Shown: in pieces, positions 35,190 through 43,738 of the stretch | How the letters are laid out: each line of letters begins with the position of its first letter | How positions within the stretch are numbered: the first letter of the stretch is position 1 | Assembly: GCF_001655675.1 (NCBI RefSeq) | Contig: NZ_LYRP01000012.1 | Span: 124,001 to 188,000, forward strand | Direction: 5' to 3' | Length of the DNA: 64,000 bases | Source of the DNA: Mangrovibacter phragmitis | GTDB lineage: Bacteria; Pseudomonadota; Gammaproteobacteria; Enterobacterales; Enterobacteriaceae | Notes under the pieces: generated by a model | Database searches by the model: none | The model's input: only the letters and a program-made list of their open reading frames with translations | What the model was told of the DNA's origin: nothing | Made by a program: the position numbers and the translations under genes

Positions 35190-35796
35190 TCTGCCAGCAC
35201 AGAGCCAGTTGCGCGCCGTGTCCATCACACTGCTTTTTCTCACCACCAGCGCCCGGCGCCCGCAGGGGGCACTGGCCCCACCCCCTTTTGTGGCCGGCAA
35301 AATCGCCGCTGCGCGGACATTCGGCTTACCCCGGCGGCCTGTTCGGGTACCGCTCCGGGTCGGCTTCCTGCCTCCCGTCGCTCTGCCTGCGTCCTGCAGG
35401 CAGCCCCGGCCCGCCAGGCACGCCTCAACGATTTAGAGGCCACACCCCACACCCGCCTGTCATATCTCAGCAAAAAACACACAAAGACATACCATGCACA
35501 GAACATACAGCCACTCAGCACAACACAAACTATCCGCTACTTGCAGCGGGGACAGTTCGCGTAAGACCGGTGAACCGGAGAAAGGAAGACAAGGTTATTC
35601 CGCCCGGATGGCGGAATAAGGCGAAACGAGGCATGGATGCCGAGTCGAGCCGGCCGCAGGCTGACTGCCCGGAGGTGAACGCAGTGCGCAGCACCGGTCG
35701 CCCGCGAAAACGGGGATTGCAAAGGGGGCGAGCCCCCTTTAGCCCGTTCACAGGCTGTGAAGCCGCATTGAGCGCATCACTTCAGGTGAACGGAAC
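35190..35796. repeat. ~610-bp hairpin-rich non-coding repeat, copy 2
   Basis: Direct repeat of 34525-35135, 54 bp downstream of it and in the same orientation. The differences are mainly at the first 100 bases (shortened CCCCAC region, which breaks the first hairpin's flank) and around 35551 (GGACAGTTCG in place of GGTTGTGTCG). The paired stems TTATTCCGCC/GGCGGAATAA and AAAGGGGGC/GCCCCCTTT are unchanged. It is followed by further copies of its terminal motif. Confidence 0.85.
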
Positions 35797-35890
35797 CCGC
35801 TACACTGACACACTGCAAGTGAACGGAAACAACCACGCTGCAAGTGAACGGAACAGTCACCGTACTGGCACCACTGCAAGCGAACAAAAA
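35783..35890. repeat. Short direct repeats of (A/G)AGTGAACGGAAC type
   Basis: The motif CAGGTGAACGGAAC that ends both large repeats is followed by CAAGTGAACGGAAA (about 35815), CAAGTGAACGGAAC (about 35840) and a degenerate CAAGCGAACAAAA (about 35873). Similar sites, AAGTGAACTGAAC (34483) and GGGTGAACTGCC (34508), lie just before copy 1. The spacing is irregular (25-33 bp). Confidence 0.65.
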
Positions 35891-35911
35891 ACCGCCCACG
35901 GGCAAAAAACA

Positions 35912-37276
35912 CTACTCACTCTCCAACACCATCTCCGCATTCGCCACATCATCCCGGCGCGACTTCGTCGACAGAAAATAGAGATAACCCGCCACCATAA
36001 AGGCAATAAACAACCCACCAATTTCCGGGTTAAACCACAGCATCGCCACCAAGCAAATCACGGAACAAACCAGCGCAATCGCCGGGATAACCGGGTAACC
36101 CGGCGCACGATAACTGCGTTCCAGTTCCGGTGCGCTACGGCGCAGGCGAAACAGGCTCAGCATACTCATGATATACATCACAATGGCACCGAACACGGCC
36201 ATGGTTATCATGGCGGCGGTCAGGCTCATACCCTGCAGATTTACGCCATCACAGAAAATCGCGATGATACCAATCACACCACCGGCCAGAATTGCACGAT
36301 GCGGTGTCTGGAAGCGGGACAGTTTTGCCAGACCATGAGGCAGGTAACCGGCACGGGCCAGAGCAAAGAACTGGCGGGAATAACCAAGAATAATCCCGTG
36401 GAAACTGGCAATCAGGCCAAACAGGCCAATCCACACCAGCATATGCATCCAGCTGGAGTGTTCGCCAACAATCATTTTCATTGCCTGCGGCAGTGGGTCG
36501 TTAATGTCGGACAGTTTACGCCAGTCACCTGCGCCGCCTGCCAGCAACATCACACCAATCGCCAGTACCACCAGAGTAAGAATGCCGGTGATATAGGCGC
36601 GGGGAATGGTGCGTTTCGGGTCTTTCGCTTCTTCTGCGGCCATTGCAGCCCCTTCAATCGCCAGGAAGAACCAGATAGCGAAAGGAATGGCGGCAAACAT
36701 CCCGGAAACAGAACTCAGTGAGAAACCATCGCTGCCTGCCCAGCCATGGGCAACAAAATTACTCATGGTAAACCCAGGGGAAACCACGCCCATAAACACC
36801 AGCAGTTCGATAACCGCCAGAATGGTGACCACCAGTTCGAACATGGCCGCCAGTTTTACGCCCAGAATATTCAGCCCCATAAAGACAATATACGCGCCCA
36901 CCGCCGCATATTTCGGATCCAGCCCGGGGAACTGCACATTCAGGTAAGCCCCTATCGCCATGGCAATAGCGGGTGGTGCAAAGACAAACTCAATCAGAGT
37001 TGCCATGCCTGCAATCAGGCCGCCCGTATCGCCAAAGGCTTTACGGCTGTAGGCAAACGGGCCACCGGCCTGTGGAATGGCGGTGGTCAGCTCGGTAAAG
37101 CTGAAAATAAAACAGGTATACATTGCAGCAATAAACAATGTGGTAATCAAAAACCCCAGTGTGCCTGCCACTCCCCAACCATAGCTCCAGCCAAAATACT
37201 CTCCGGATATGACCAGACCCACGGCAATACCCCACAAGTGCAGGGCGCCCAGTGTGGGCTTAAGTTTTGTCGTCAT
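35912..37276 (-). CDS. eat: Ethanolamine/amino-alcohol permease (APC superfamily, Eat type)
   Basis: A 454-aa inner-membrane transporter with about 12 spans. The N-terminal block (LWGIAVGLVISGEYFGWSYG) and AIPQAGGPFAYSRKAFGDTG, then FFLAIEGAAMAAEEAKDPKR, match the ethanolamine permease branch of the amino acid-polyamine-organocation family. It is divergent from a kinase gene, with a large inverted repeat between them. Transport of ethanolamine or 1-amino-2-propanol is expected from family and neighbours. No ammonia-lyase (eut) genes are present nearby. Confidence 0.88.
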   Translation of the reverse strand: MTTKLKPTLGALHLWGIAVGLVISGEYFGWSYGWGVAGTLGFLITTLFIAAMYTCFIFSFTELTTAIPQAGGPFAYSRKAFGDTGGLIAGMATLIEFVFAPPAIAMAIGAYLNVQFPGLDPKYAAVGAYIVFMGLNILGVKLAAMFELVVTILAVIELLVFMGVVSPGFTMSNFVAHGWAGSDGFSLSSVSGMFAAIPFAIWFFLAIEGAAMAAEEAKDPKRTIPRAYITGILTLVVLAIGVMLLAGGAGDWRKLSDINDPLPQAMKMIVGEHSSWMHMLVWIGLFGLIASFHGIILGYSRQFFALARAGYLPHGLAKLSRFQTPHRAILAGGVIGIIAIFCDGVNLQGMSLTAAMITMAVFGAIVMYIMSMLSLFRLRRSAPELERSYRAPGYPVIPAIALVCSVICLVAMLWFNPEIGGLFIAFMVAGYLYFLSTKSRRDDVANAEMVLESE

Positions 37277-37305
37277 ATTTGTATCCCCGTCAGTTATCGT
37301 CGTTG

Positions 37306-37433
37306 TGTGAACGCGTTATTTTGTGAACGTCTTATTTTGCGAATGTTGGTGCGTTTGCTCTCTGATAATGCCGCCAGTGCGGTGGGGAAAACTTGACATC
37401 AGCGCGTCGATTCTTGCGCGCTGATGTCAAGTT
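37306..37433. promoter_or_regulatory. Inverted repeat and three 16-bp-spaced repeats between eat and the kinase
   Basis: Three units beginning TGTGAACG / TGTGAACG / TGCGAATG start at 37306, 37322 and 37338, a period of exactly 16 bp. Then a perfect 17-bp inverted repeat (AACTTGACATCAGCGCG and its complement, 37390-37406 and 37417-37433) with a 10-base spacer. No T-run follows, so it is not a standard terminator. In a divergent promoter region this is most likely an operator, perhaps for the AraC-type regulator at 38743. Confidence 0.7.
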
Positions 37434-37550
37434 GACGGGGAAAAGCGGCGGGAATAGTGGTCTGGGTCAATTTTTGCGGCTGTAGTGTCAAGCACGGCAA
37501 GGGGAAATAACTTCATGCTGAATGCACCCTGAACCAGACGGACAATATTC

Positions 37551-38558
37551 ATGAGCGCAAAACAGTATGACACCCTGGACAACACAACTCTGACACGACT
37601 GGCGCAGCAGGCACTGCGCCGTTACCCGGCACCATTGCAGGGTGAACTTCGCCTGTTATGCCGTTCTGAAAACGCCACCTTTGTCGTGACTGCCGGGGGA
37701 AAACGCTATGCCCTGCGCCTGCACCGTGGCGATTACCATGAAAAAGTGGATATCGAAAGCGAGCTGTTGTGGCTGGATGCCCTGCGCGAAGCCGGTATTC
37801 CGGTGCCAGAGGCACTGGTTGACTGTGAAGGTGTGCGGGTACAAACATTGCCGCTGGCAGGCGGGCAGGTACGCCATGCTGTTTTATTTCACTGGATTGA
37901 AGGCGACATGCCAGACACCGGCGTGGATCCCAGAGCTTTCCGCCAGTTGGGGGAAATTACCGCACGGTTGCACCAGCACAGCAGGCAGTGGCGCAAACCG
38001 GAAGGTTTTCGGCGTATTTTGTGGGACCACCCTTCAATGGTTAGCCCGGAAGGGCACTGGGGCGACTGGCGCGATGCACAAGGGCTTACCCACCACAACC
38101 ATGACGTGGTGGATGCAGCCCTGGCGCGTATTCGCCATCAACTCAATGAATATGGCCGGGATCAGGCGCGATTTGGGCTGATCCATGCCGATCTGCGCCT
38201 CACCAATTTATTGCTCTGGCAGGGTGAAACCCGGGTGATTGACTTTGATGATTGCGGCATGGGCTGGTACCTCCATGACCTGGCTGCCGCTATTAGTTTT
38301 GTTGAGCACCACCCGCGGGCTGAAGCCTGGGTGGAGAACTGGCTCGCCGGTTATGAACGAGTGGCGCATATTTCTGACGCGGATATGGCGGTGGTTCCCG
38401 CCTTACTGATGCAGCGGCGTATACAGCTTACTGCCTGGGTGGCCTCTCATGCACAAACAGAAATGGCACAAAGCCTCGGGAGTGAATGGGTTGGGCATAC
38501 CGTGCGTTTGTGCCACCGTTTTATGGAAGAAGACGCCCTGTTGCCTGTTGGGGCATAA
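37551..38558 (+). CDS. APH-fold small-molecule kinase (candidate amino-alcohol kinase)
   Basis: A 335-aa kinase of the aminoglycoside/choline kinase superfamily, near SrkA and homoserine kinase II. The catalytic loop (GLIHADLRLTNLLLW, with His-x-Asp and Asn) and the metal-binding DFDDCGMGWYLHDLA are intact; the N-terminal lobe has ALRLHRGDYHEKVDIESELL. The substrate is not given by sequence. Because it is divergent from an ethanolamine-type permease, an ATP:amino-alcohol phosphotransferase role is plausible; such a kinase plus phospho-lyase route was described in Erwinia carotovora. The lyase is not in this window. Confidence 0.75.
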   Translation: MSAKQYDTLDNTTLTRLAQQALRRYPAPLQGELRLLCRSENATFVVTAGGKRYALRLHRGDYHEKVDIESELLWLDALREAGIPVPEALVDCEGVRVQTLPLAGGQVRHAVLFHWIEGDMPDTGVDPRAFRQLGEITARLHQHSRQWRKPEGFRRILWDHPSMVSPEGHWGDWRDAQGLTHHNHDVVDAALARIRHQLNEYGRDQARFGLIHADLRLTNLLLWQGETRVIDFDDCGMGWYLHDLAAAISFVEHHPRAEAWVENWLAGYERVAHISDADMAVVPALLMQRRIQLTAWVASHAQTEMAQSLGSEWVGHTVRLCHRFMEEDALLPVGA

Positions 38559-38742
38559 CGTTTGCTGCAGTAACCCTTGTGATGCACAGTAATGACCAGG
38601 TGCACTACGAGTGGGCAGCCTGGCTCCCGGGCGCGCACCAGCAGGGGCTTCTGGCTGCTAACTGATTGATTCTGTTTAACCCCATAAGTGGTACGAATAT
38701 TGCTCTCACTTATCCCATTCATTAACAGGTAAAGGTGAAGCA

Positions 38743-39822
38743 ATGATGACAACGCCTTCGCTGCATTCGGCGCTCTCTGGTTCGCTTAACAGCGCAGCAG
38801 GGGGAAATATGGGGGTTTTATCTGCCGCCGCCTCTGGTCTGGGTGATTTCATTAGCCAGTACGGTGGCGATGCAGACCGGGTGTTTGGTATCAGTGGTGT
38901 CGACCCCGAACTGCTTGCCAGCCCTACACTCAGCCTCGGGTTGGTGAATTACTGCCGGGTAATGGAAGAAGCTGCGCATAACTCAGGTTTTGATAATTTC
39001 GGTTTACACTACGGACGGCAGTTTAAACCGCAGTCATTAGGCCTGATTGGCTATATCGGTTTGTGTTCCGGCACACTGGAACAGGCGCTGCATAACGTGG
39101 CAAACGCGTTTCCGTATCACCAGCACGACACCTTAGTGCGCATGGTGGATAAAGGCGATTGCTGGCGGCTGGATTACCAGGTACGCCATGGTGCAATTCT
39201 TGCCCGTCGCCAGGATGCCGAACTGACGTTAGGCATGTTTATGAACCTGATTCGCCATGCTATGGGTCCGCACTGGGCACCACGGGAAGTACATTTTGAG
39301 CACCCACGCCCGGAACAGTGGCACGAACACTGTAAACTGTTCGATGCGCCGGTGTATTTTGAGCAGCCTTTTAACTCACTGATAATCCCTAAACGCGAGC
39401 TTTCCCGGACCATGCCAGACAGCGACCCTATGTTGCTGCTGGTAATGCAGGATGCCATTCGCCGCCTGAACAACCGGGTGCCCAACCAGGGCATTGTTGA
39501 CCAGACGCGCACGCAAGTGCACCTGCAACTGGCTATGGGTGAACCGGTTCTTGACGATGTCGCGGAAAAAATGGGCCTGTCTTGTGGTTCATTGCAACGC
39601 CGGTTACGTGAGCAGGGCGTGAGTTTTACCACGCTGGTGGATAAAGTTCGTTGTGAAATGGCGACACACTATTTACAACAGAACCAGTTACCGGTGTCGG
39701 AGATGGCACTGTTACTGGGGTATTCAGAAGTGAGCGCGTTTTCCCGCGCGTTCCGTCGTTGGTTTGGGGTAAGCCCACGCCAGTGGCGTAAAGGTGAGCA
39801 GGTTCTGGCTTATCGGGAATGA
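38743..39822 (+). CDS. AraC-family regulator with an Arabinose_bd-type (PF12625) N-terminal domain
   Basis: A 359-aa regulator. Residues about 30-215 resemble the PF12625 ligand domain of OruR/ArgR-like AraC proteins (SLGLVNYCRVMEEAAHNSGF, QSLGLIGYIGLCSGTLEQAL). The C-terminal 100 residues are the AraC double helix-turn-helix (DDVAEKMGLSCGSLQRRLRE and SEMALLLGYSEVSAFSRAFR, then RWFGVSPRQWRK). It follows the kinase gene by 185 bp in the same direction and probably controls the permease-kinase unit. Confidence 0.88.
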   Translation: MMTTPSLHSALSGSLNSAAGGNMGVLSAAASGLGDFISQYGGDADRVFGISGVDPELLASPTLSLGLVNYCRVMEEAAHNSGFDNFGLHYGRQFKPQSLGLIGYIGLCSGTLEQALHNVANAFPYHQHDTLVRMVDKGDCWRLDYQVRHGAILARRQDAELTLGMFMNLIRHAMGPHWAPREVHFEHPRPEQWHEHCKLFDAPVYFEQPFNSLIIPKRELSRTMPDSDPMLLLVMQDAIRRLNNRVPNQGIVDQTRTQVHLQLAMGEPVLDDVAEKMGLSCGSLQRRLREQGVSFTTLVDKVRCEMATHYLQQNQLPVSEMALLLGYSEVSAFSRAFRRWFGVSPRQWRKGEQVLAYRE

Positions 39823-39938
39823 TAAAGCGCCGGGAAGCGTGGGTTCTTACCTGTCGGTGTGGCTGTTATTCGGGGAAGTGTACTAAAAGAAAAACTGTGG
39901 CATTAATGCAAGCGTGCCAGTTGAGACGCGATAAAAAA

Positions 39939-39981
39939 ATGCGTCCGGGGCTGTTAGTCACAAGGACACCCCCGGACGCAT
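39939..39981 (-). terminator. Rho-independent terminator of the 47-aa small gene
   Basis: A perfect 12-bp stem (ATGCGTCCGGGG / CCCCGGACGCAT) with a 19-base loop, followed on the minus strand by seven T residues (39933-39939). It lies 8 bp after the stop of the minus-strand small gene and also faces the end of the AraC gene. Confidence 0.9.
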
Positions 39982-39989
39982 CAATTCAC

Positions 39990-40133
39990 TTATTCACTTT
40001 GGTTGAGATGGCGGTGCCGCCCGGAGCCATGTTTTACAATGGTGGCGGTATTATCGTGAATGACCAGTTTGCGGTGGTTCGACAACCAATGATCCTGCCC
40101 TAATAACTGACGTGCCTGACGATTCGTCTTCAT
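39990..40133 (-). CDS. Small basic protein, 47 aa, unknown function
   Basis: A short open frame starting MKTNRQARQLLGQDHWLSNH and rich in His, Arg and Asn, with no membrane span. A strong ribosome site (AAGGAG, five bases before ATG) and a perfect terminator just behind the stop make it a convincing single-gene unit. I do not recognise it; the R-Q-L-L-G start faintly recalls HemP-type small proteins, but the rest does not match. Confidence 0.65.
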   Translation of the reverse strand: MKTNRQARQLLGQDHWLSNHRKLVIHDNTATIVKHGSGRHRHLNQSE

Positions 40134-40227
40134 GCATTCTCCTTACGTTGTTCAAAGATGTTAAGGATACTTCGTGTTATCAGAGCGCCTGGCCGGAACC
40201 AGGCGCGGCCTTACTGTTATGCGACGC

Positions 40228-40698
40228 TTACTCCTGGTGTTCAAGTGCTTTACTGTTGCTGTTTGTAATCGCAATCCGCTGTGGTTTTTCCTCTTCCGGA
40301 ATTTCCTGCAGCAGACTGATAGTGAGTAACCCCTCGTTCAGAGCCGCTCCGGTGACGGTGACACTGTCTGGCAGGCTGAAGCTTGAACGGAAGCTGGCGC
40401 GGCTGATTCCGCGATGAATCCAGCTTTCTTCACTGCCGCCTTTTTCTTCTTCATGTTTACCGGAAATAGTGAGCTGCCCGCCTGTGGTTTCAATTTGCAG
40501 TTCGTGTTCTTTCCAGCCTGGGACACTCAGAATTAAGTCGTAACGGTTATCGCCAGTGCGTTTGATATCGTAGGAAGGTGCGCCACTAAGCGGTGTATCG
40601 CCAGTCAGCTGGCTGAACAACCGGTCAATACGGTTGAAGCGGTCAGGGAACAGTGAATCTGAAAGCAATGGGAATAAAGACAAAGCATTACGTGCCAT
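40228..40698 (-). CDS. Small heat-shock protein (Hsp20/IbpA family)
   Basis: A 156-aa alpha-crystallin-type holdase. The ATG at 40698 is chosen because AGGAGG lies seven bases before it; an in-frame start at 40722 has none. The alpha-crystallin domain spans about residues 40-130 with SYDIKRTGDNRYDLILSVPG and the A-x-L-x-x-G-L-L-x-I pattern (GAALNEGLLTISL); the C-terminal I-x-I anchor is RIAIT. It is longer and more divergent than IbpA/IbpB (about 137-142 aa), so it is a paralog of those. Confidence 0.92.
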   Translation of the reverse strand: MARNALSLFPLLSDSLFPDRFNRIDRLFSQLTGDTPLSGAPSYDIKRTGDNRYDLILSVPGWKEHELQIETTGGQLTISGKHEEEKGGSEESWIHRGISRASFRSSFSLPDSVTVTGAALNEGLLTISLLQEIPEEEKPQRIAITNSNSKALEHQE

Positions 40699-40835
40699 GA
40701 TTAACCTCCTGAACATAGTCAATATTCAAAAAGCAGTTCATGTTTTGTGGTGGGGGTTGTGCCCTCTCCGCAATGAAATATAGGGTGCCTGGCGTTTTTT
40801 TCAACCCCAGGAAAGTGAAATTTTTTTGTCGCCAG

Positions 40836-40856
40836 CCCCGGCCTTGCTGGCCGGGG
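40836..40856. repeat. GC-rich hairpin between the lipase-like and Hsp20 genes
   Basis: An 8-bp perfect stem CCCCGGCC / GGCCGGGG with a 5-base loop, 13 bp beyond the stop of the minus-strand hydrolase gene. On the minus strand it is followed by CTGGCGAC and then seven A residues, not a T-run; on the plus strand seven T residues lie before it. It may still end transcription or protect the 3' end. Confidence 0.5.
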
Positions 40857-40868
40857 ATGTGAGCACAA

Positions 40869-42011
40869 TTATTGTTTGGCAGATAGCGCGTGAATCACAA
40901 ACGGCACGGAGTCACGTAAGGACGGGTTAACCGTTCCACTGTGGTCCAGTCCAGGATATTCACGGATTTCAACATCTGTTCCGGCCGCTTTCACCGCACT
41001 GGCGAAGTGCTGCTGCATGGCGGTGGGCACATTGATGTCATTGCCGCCAATGCCAATAAAGACCGGGTGGTTGATATGCAGGGTTGGGTAGCGCAGTGTG
41101 GGGGTTTGCTCAACCAGAACCGACTGGATCGCGGGTTTCAGGCTGTTGGCCGCATTGAGTTTTTCAGCCATCACTGCCTGGGTCAGCGGTGTGATGCACA
41201 GCTTACGGGCCTCATTGAGTAACGGCAGGGCTTTTTGCTGAAAATCGTTTTCCGGTTTCAGTGCCGGGTTGTGGTCGGCAGCGGAAAGGTAAATATAAAA
41301 CGCATAAGGAATTTTTGGGTCCCCGCCATCCCCGGTTGATTCTCCGGTGAAGAGTTTATCGGCAGAAAGCGTGTCATCAAAAAAAGGTGTGCCGGTTAAC
41401 ACGGTGGCGCGTACGTGCAATTCCGGCGCGTAGTCAGGCTGCCAGCCTGCACTGGAAAAGGCCGCATGCGCCCCCTGAGACTGCCCAACCAGCACCAGTT
41501 TGTTAGCCAGCGGAAAGTTTTTCAGTGCCGCCCGCACGCTGTCCAGCACACTCCAGGCTTCTGCCCGTGCGTTCAGGTAATGGTGTAAACCGGAAGATCC
41601 CAACCCGGCATAATCGGGTGCAACCACTGCGAACCCCAGCGATAACCAGGTATTCAGGTACTGGCTGTCTCTGGCGGTACGTGGGTTCAGTGATGGCGCG
41701 CAATCCCGGCCCACACCCACTGTTCCGTGTGTCCAGACCACCACCGGCCAGCCACCGTCTGGCATTTTGCCATGGGGAATAAACAGTGCGGCGGTGTCTT
41801 CGCGCGGGGTTTTCCCATCCACACCACTGACCGAGCGGTAGGTTATCAGGTATTGTTCGGCGGCTTCCTGCAAACCGTGGTCGGCAGGCAGTGCGACTTT
41901 GTTCACCAGCTCACCGGCAGTGGTATCGGGTGCGGCGGCATAAGCCAGTGAAAAGGTGAAAGGTAATAATGCAGGCAGCGCCCAGCGCGCCAGTGAGCGA
42001 GGTATCAACAT
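40869..42011 (-). CDS. Secreted alpha/beta-hydrolase, lipase-like
   Basis: A 380-aa exported hydrolase with a signal peptide ending at AYA (about residue 26). It has the alpha/beta-hydrolase elements: oxyanion region WPVVVWTHGTVGVGRDCAPS, nucleophile elbow GQSQGAHAA, an Asp in GGNDINVP and a His near the C-terminus (LDHSGTV). It resembles secretory lipase/feruloyl-type esterases of unknown substrate. It is a single gene, on the same strand as but separate from the sgb genes. Confidence 0.85.
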   Translation of the reverse strand: MLIPRSLARWALPALLPFTFSLAYAAAPDTTAGELVNKVALPADHGLQEAAEQYLITYRSVSGVDGKTPREDTAALFIPHGKMPDGGWPVVVWTHGTVGVGRDCAPSLNPRTARDSQYLNTWLSLGFAVVAPDYAGLGSSGLHHYLNARAEAWSVLDSVRAALKNFPLANKLVLVGQSQGAHAAFSSAGWQPDYAPELHVRATVLTGTPFFDDTLSADKLFTGESTGDGGDPKIPYAFYIYLSAADHNPALKPENDFQQKALPLLNEARKLCITPLTQAVMAEKLNAANSLKPAIQSVLVEQTPTLRYPTLHINHPVFIGIGGNDINVPTAMQQHFASAVKAAGTDVEIREYPGLDHSGTVNPSLRDSVPFVIHALSAKQ

Positions 42012-42130
42012 AGCGTGTTCCCTGTTTGTGGCTACAAGACCGCCACCTGGCAGTCAGTTTCAGGGGGTAAGTGTAGCGAAATTAACCTGATGATGCCGTC
42101 TTTCTGCAAGGAATATTGCTTATTCCTGGT

Positions 42131-42166
42131 CACGACTGGCCTGGTTGTCGTTCCAGGACAGTCGTG
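42131..42166 (-). other. Strong hairpin beyond sgbE, possible operon end
   Basis: An 8-bp outer stem (CACGACTG / CAGTCGTG) and a 5-bp inner stem (CCTGG / CCAGG) 22 bp after the sgbE stop. No T-run follows on the minus strand, so it is not a standard intrinsic terminator, but it is the only structure at the operon end. Confidence 0.45.
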
Positions 42167-42188
42167 TTGTGCGTGATGGTGTTGGCGA

Positions 42189-42884
42189 TTATTGCCCGTA
42201 GTAGGCATTTTTCCCGTGTTTGCGTAAATAGTGTTTATCCAGCAGGGTTTGCTGCATATCCGGTAATTGTGGGGCAAGCTGGCGCGAGAACAACCCCATA
42301 TATGCGCACTCTTCCAGTACCACCGCGTTATGAACGGCATCTGCGGCATCTTTTCCCCAGGCGAATGGGCCATGGGAATGCACCAGCACGGCCGGAACCT
42401 GCAGAGGATCAAGGTTGCGCTGTTCAAACGTTTCGATAATCACATTACCGGTTTGCAGTTCGTAATCCTGCGCGATTTCAGCATCATGCATCAGCCGGGT
42501 ACAGGGTACTGCGCCGTAGAAATAGTCTGCCTGGGTGGTGCCCCAGGCGGGTAAATCCAGGCCAGCCTGCGACCAGATTGTCGCATGGCGGGAATGGGTA
42601 TGCACAATGCCGCCAATGCCCGGAAAACGGCGGTACAACGCCAGGTGGGTGGCAGTATCAGAAGAGGGTTTCTTTTTCCCTTCCACCACTGCGCCAGTTT
42701 CCAGATCAACCACCACCATGTCATCGGCAGTCATCACGTCATACTCTACGCCTGAGGGTTTGATAATCACCACACCCTGCTCGCGGCAGACAGCGCTGAC
42801 ATTTCCCCAGGTAAATGTGACCAGCTGGTGTTCAGGAAGCGCCAGGTTGGCAGCCAGCACTTCATCTTTTAACTGTTCTAACAT
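42189..42884 (-). CDS. sgbE: L-ribulose-5-phosphate 4-epimerase SgbE (YiaS)
   Basis: A 231-aa AraD/UlaF/SgbE epimerase that turns L-ribulose 5-phosphate into D-xylulose 5-phosphate, the last step feeding the pentose phosphate pathway. The class II aldolase-like metal site is visible ([13 protein letters not shown] and [14 protein letters not shown]), with TWGNVSAV and KPSGVEYD in the N-terminal half. It overlaps sgbU by 7 bp and is the last gene of the yia-sgb operon, which decides SgbE over AraD. Confidence 0.93.
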   Translation of the reverse strand: MLEQLKDEVLAANLALPEHQLVTFTWGNVSAVCREQGVVIIKPSGVEYDVMTADDMVVVDLETGAVVEGKKKPSSDTATHLALYRRFPGIGGIVHTHSRHATIWSQAGLDLPAWGTTQADYFYGAVPCTRLMHDAEIAQDYELQTGNVIIETFEQRNLDPLQVPAVLVHSHGPFAWGKDAADAVHNAVVLEECAYMGLFSRQLAPQLPDMQQTLLDKHYLRKHGKNAYYGQ

Positions 42885-43738
42885 GGGAATCCTCCTTCCT
42901 GCATACGTTGTTCAATCCACTGGCGAGCCTGAATAATTTCCAGCACCGGCTCCTGGGCTTTCTCTGTCCACATCTCAATTAAAAAGGCACCGCGATAATT
43001 CAGTTCTGCAAGGGTTTTGAAGATGCCGACAAAATCGACACAGCCCTGGCCAAAGGGCACATCACGAAATTGCCCCGGGCTTTCAGCGGTGACCGCCAGC
43101 GTGTCTTTCAGGTGAATGGCGGCAATGCGGTTAATCCCCAGGCGGAGCTCACTGGCAACGTCATTTCCCCAGGCACTGAGGTTGCCAACATCCGGGTAAA
43201 CACTGAACCAGGGTGAGGCAAGTAAGTCGTCCCATTTTTTCCATTTGGTAATGGAGTTCATGAACTCGGTGTCCATGATTTCCACAGCCAGCATCACCTG
43301 TGCGGCGGCTGCCTGCTCAACAGCCCAGGCCATGCCTTCAGTGAAATAACGCAGTGTGGTTTCATCGTGGGTTTCGTAATAGACGTCATACCCGGCTAAC
43401 TGGATGGTGCGGATCCCCAGGTCGCGTGCCAGCCTGATAGCCTGGGTCATAATGGTTCTGGCACGCTGGCGAATGGCTTCATCTTTGCTGCCAAAAGGGA
43501 AACGGCGGTGCGCGGACAGGCACATCGATGGTATGGATACACCGGTTTCCAGCATGGACTCCACCAGAGCGGCTCGCTGGCTGGCAGACCACTCCAGGCG
43601 GGATAAACGCTCATCGGTTTCATCGACTGACATCTCGACAAAATCAAAACCACAGCTTTTCGCCAGCACTAACCTTTCCGGCCAGGTGAGGTTTTTAGGT
43701 AAGGCCTTTTCATAAATACCGAGTGGATGCTGGCGCAT
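42878..43738 (-). CDS. sgbU: L-ribulose-5-phosphate (xylulose) 3-epimerase SgbU (YiaR)
   Basis: A 286-aa UlaE/SgbU-type TIM-barrel epimerase, L-xylulose 5-phosphate to L-ribulose 5-phosphate. Metal and substrate blocks include [34 protein letters not shown] and FLIEMW. The ATG at 43738 shares TAATG with the sgbH stop; an upstream in-frame ATG at 43753 would lie inside sgbH. Length matches the family (about 284-286 aa). Confidence 0.93.
   Translation of the reverse strand: MRQHPLGIYEKALPKNLTWPERLVLAKSCGFDFVEMSVDETDERLSRLEWSASQRAALVESMLETGVSIPSMCLSAHRRFPFGSKDEAIRQRARTIMTQAIRLARDLGIRTIQLAGYDVYYETHDETTLRYFTEGMAWAVEQAAAAQVMLAVEIMDTEFMNSITKWKKWDDLLASPWFSVYPDVGNLSAWGNDVASELRLGINRIAAIHLKDTLAVTAESPGQFRDVPFGQGCVDFVGIFKTLAELNYRGAFLIEMWTEKAQEPVLEIIQARQWIEQRMQEGGFPC

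Noticed and set aside
35186-36721. 511-codon open frame on the plus strand
   Set aside because: It runs through the non-coding repeat and then antisense to the ethanolamine-type permease, lacks a ribosome site and has a His/Gln-rich composition typical of an antisense frame.
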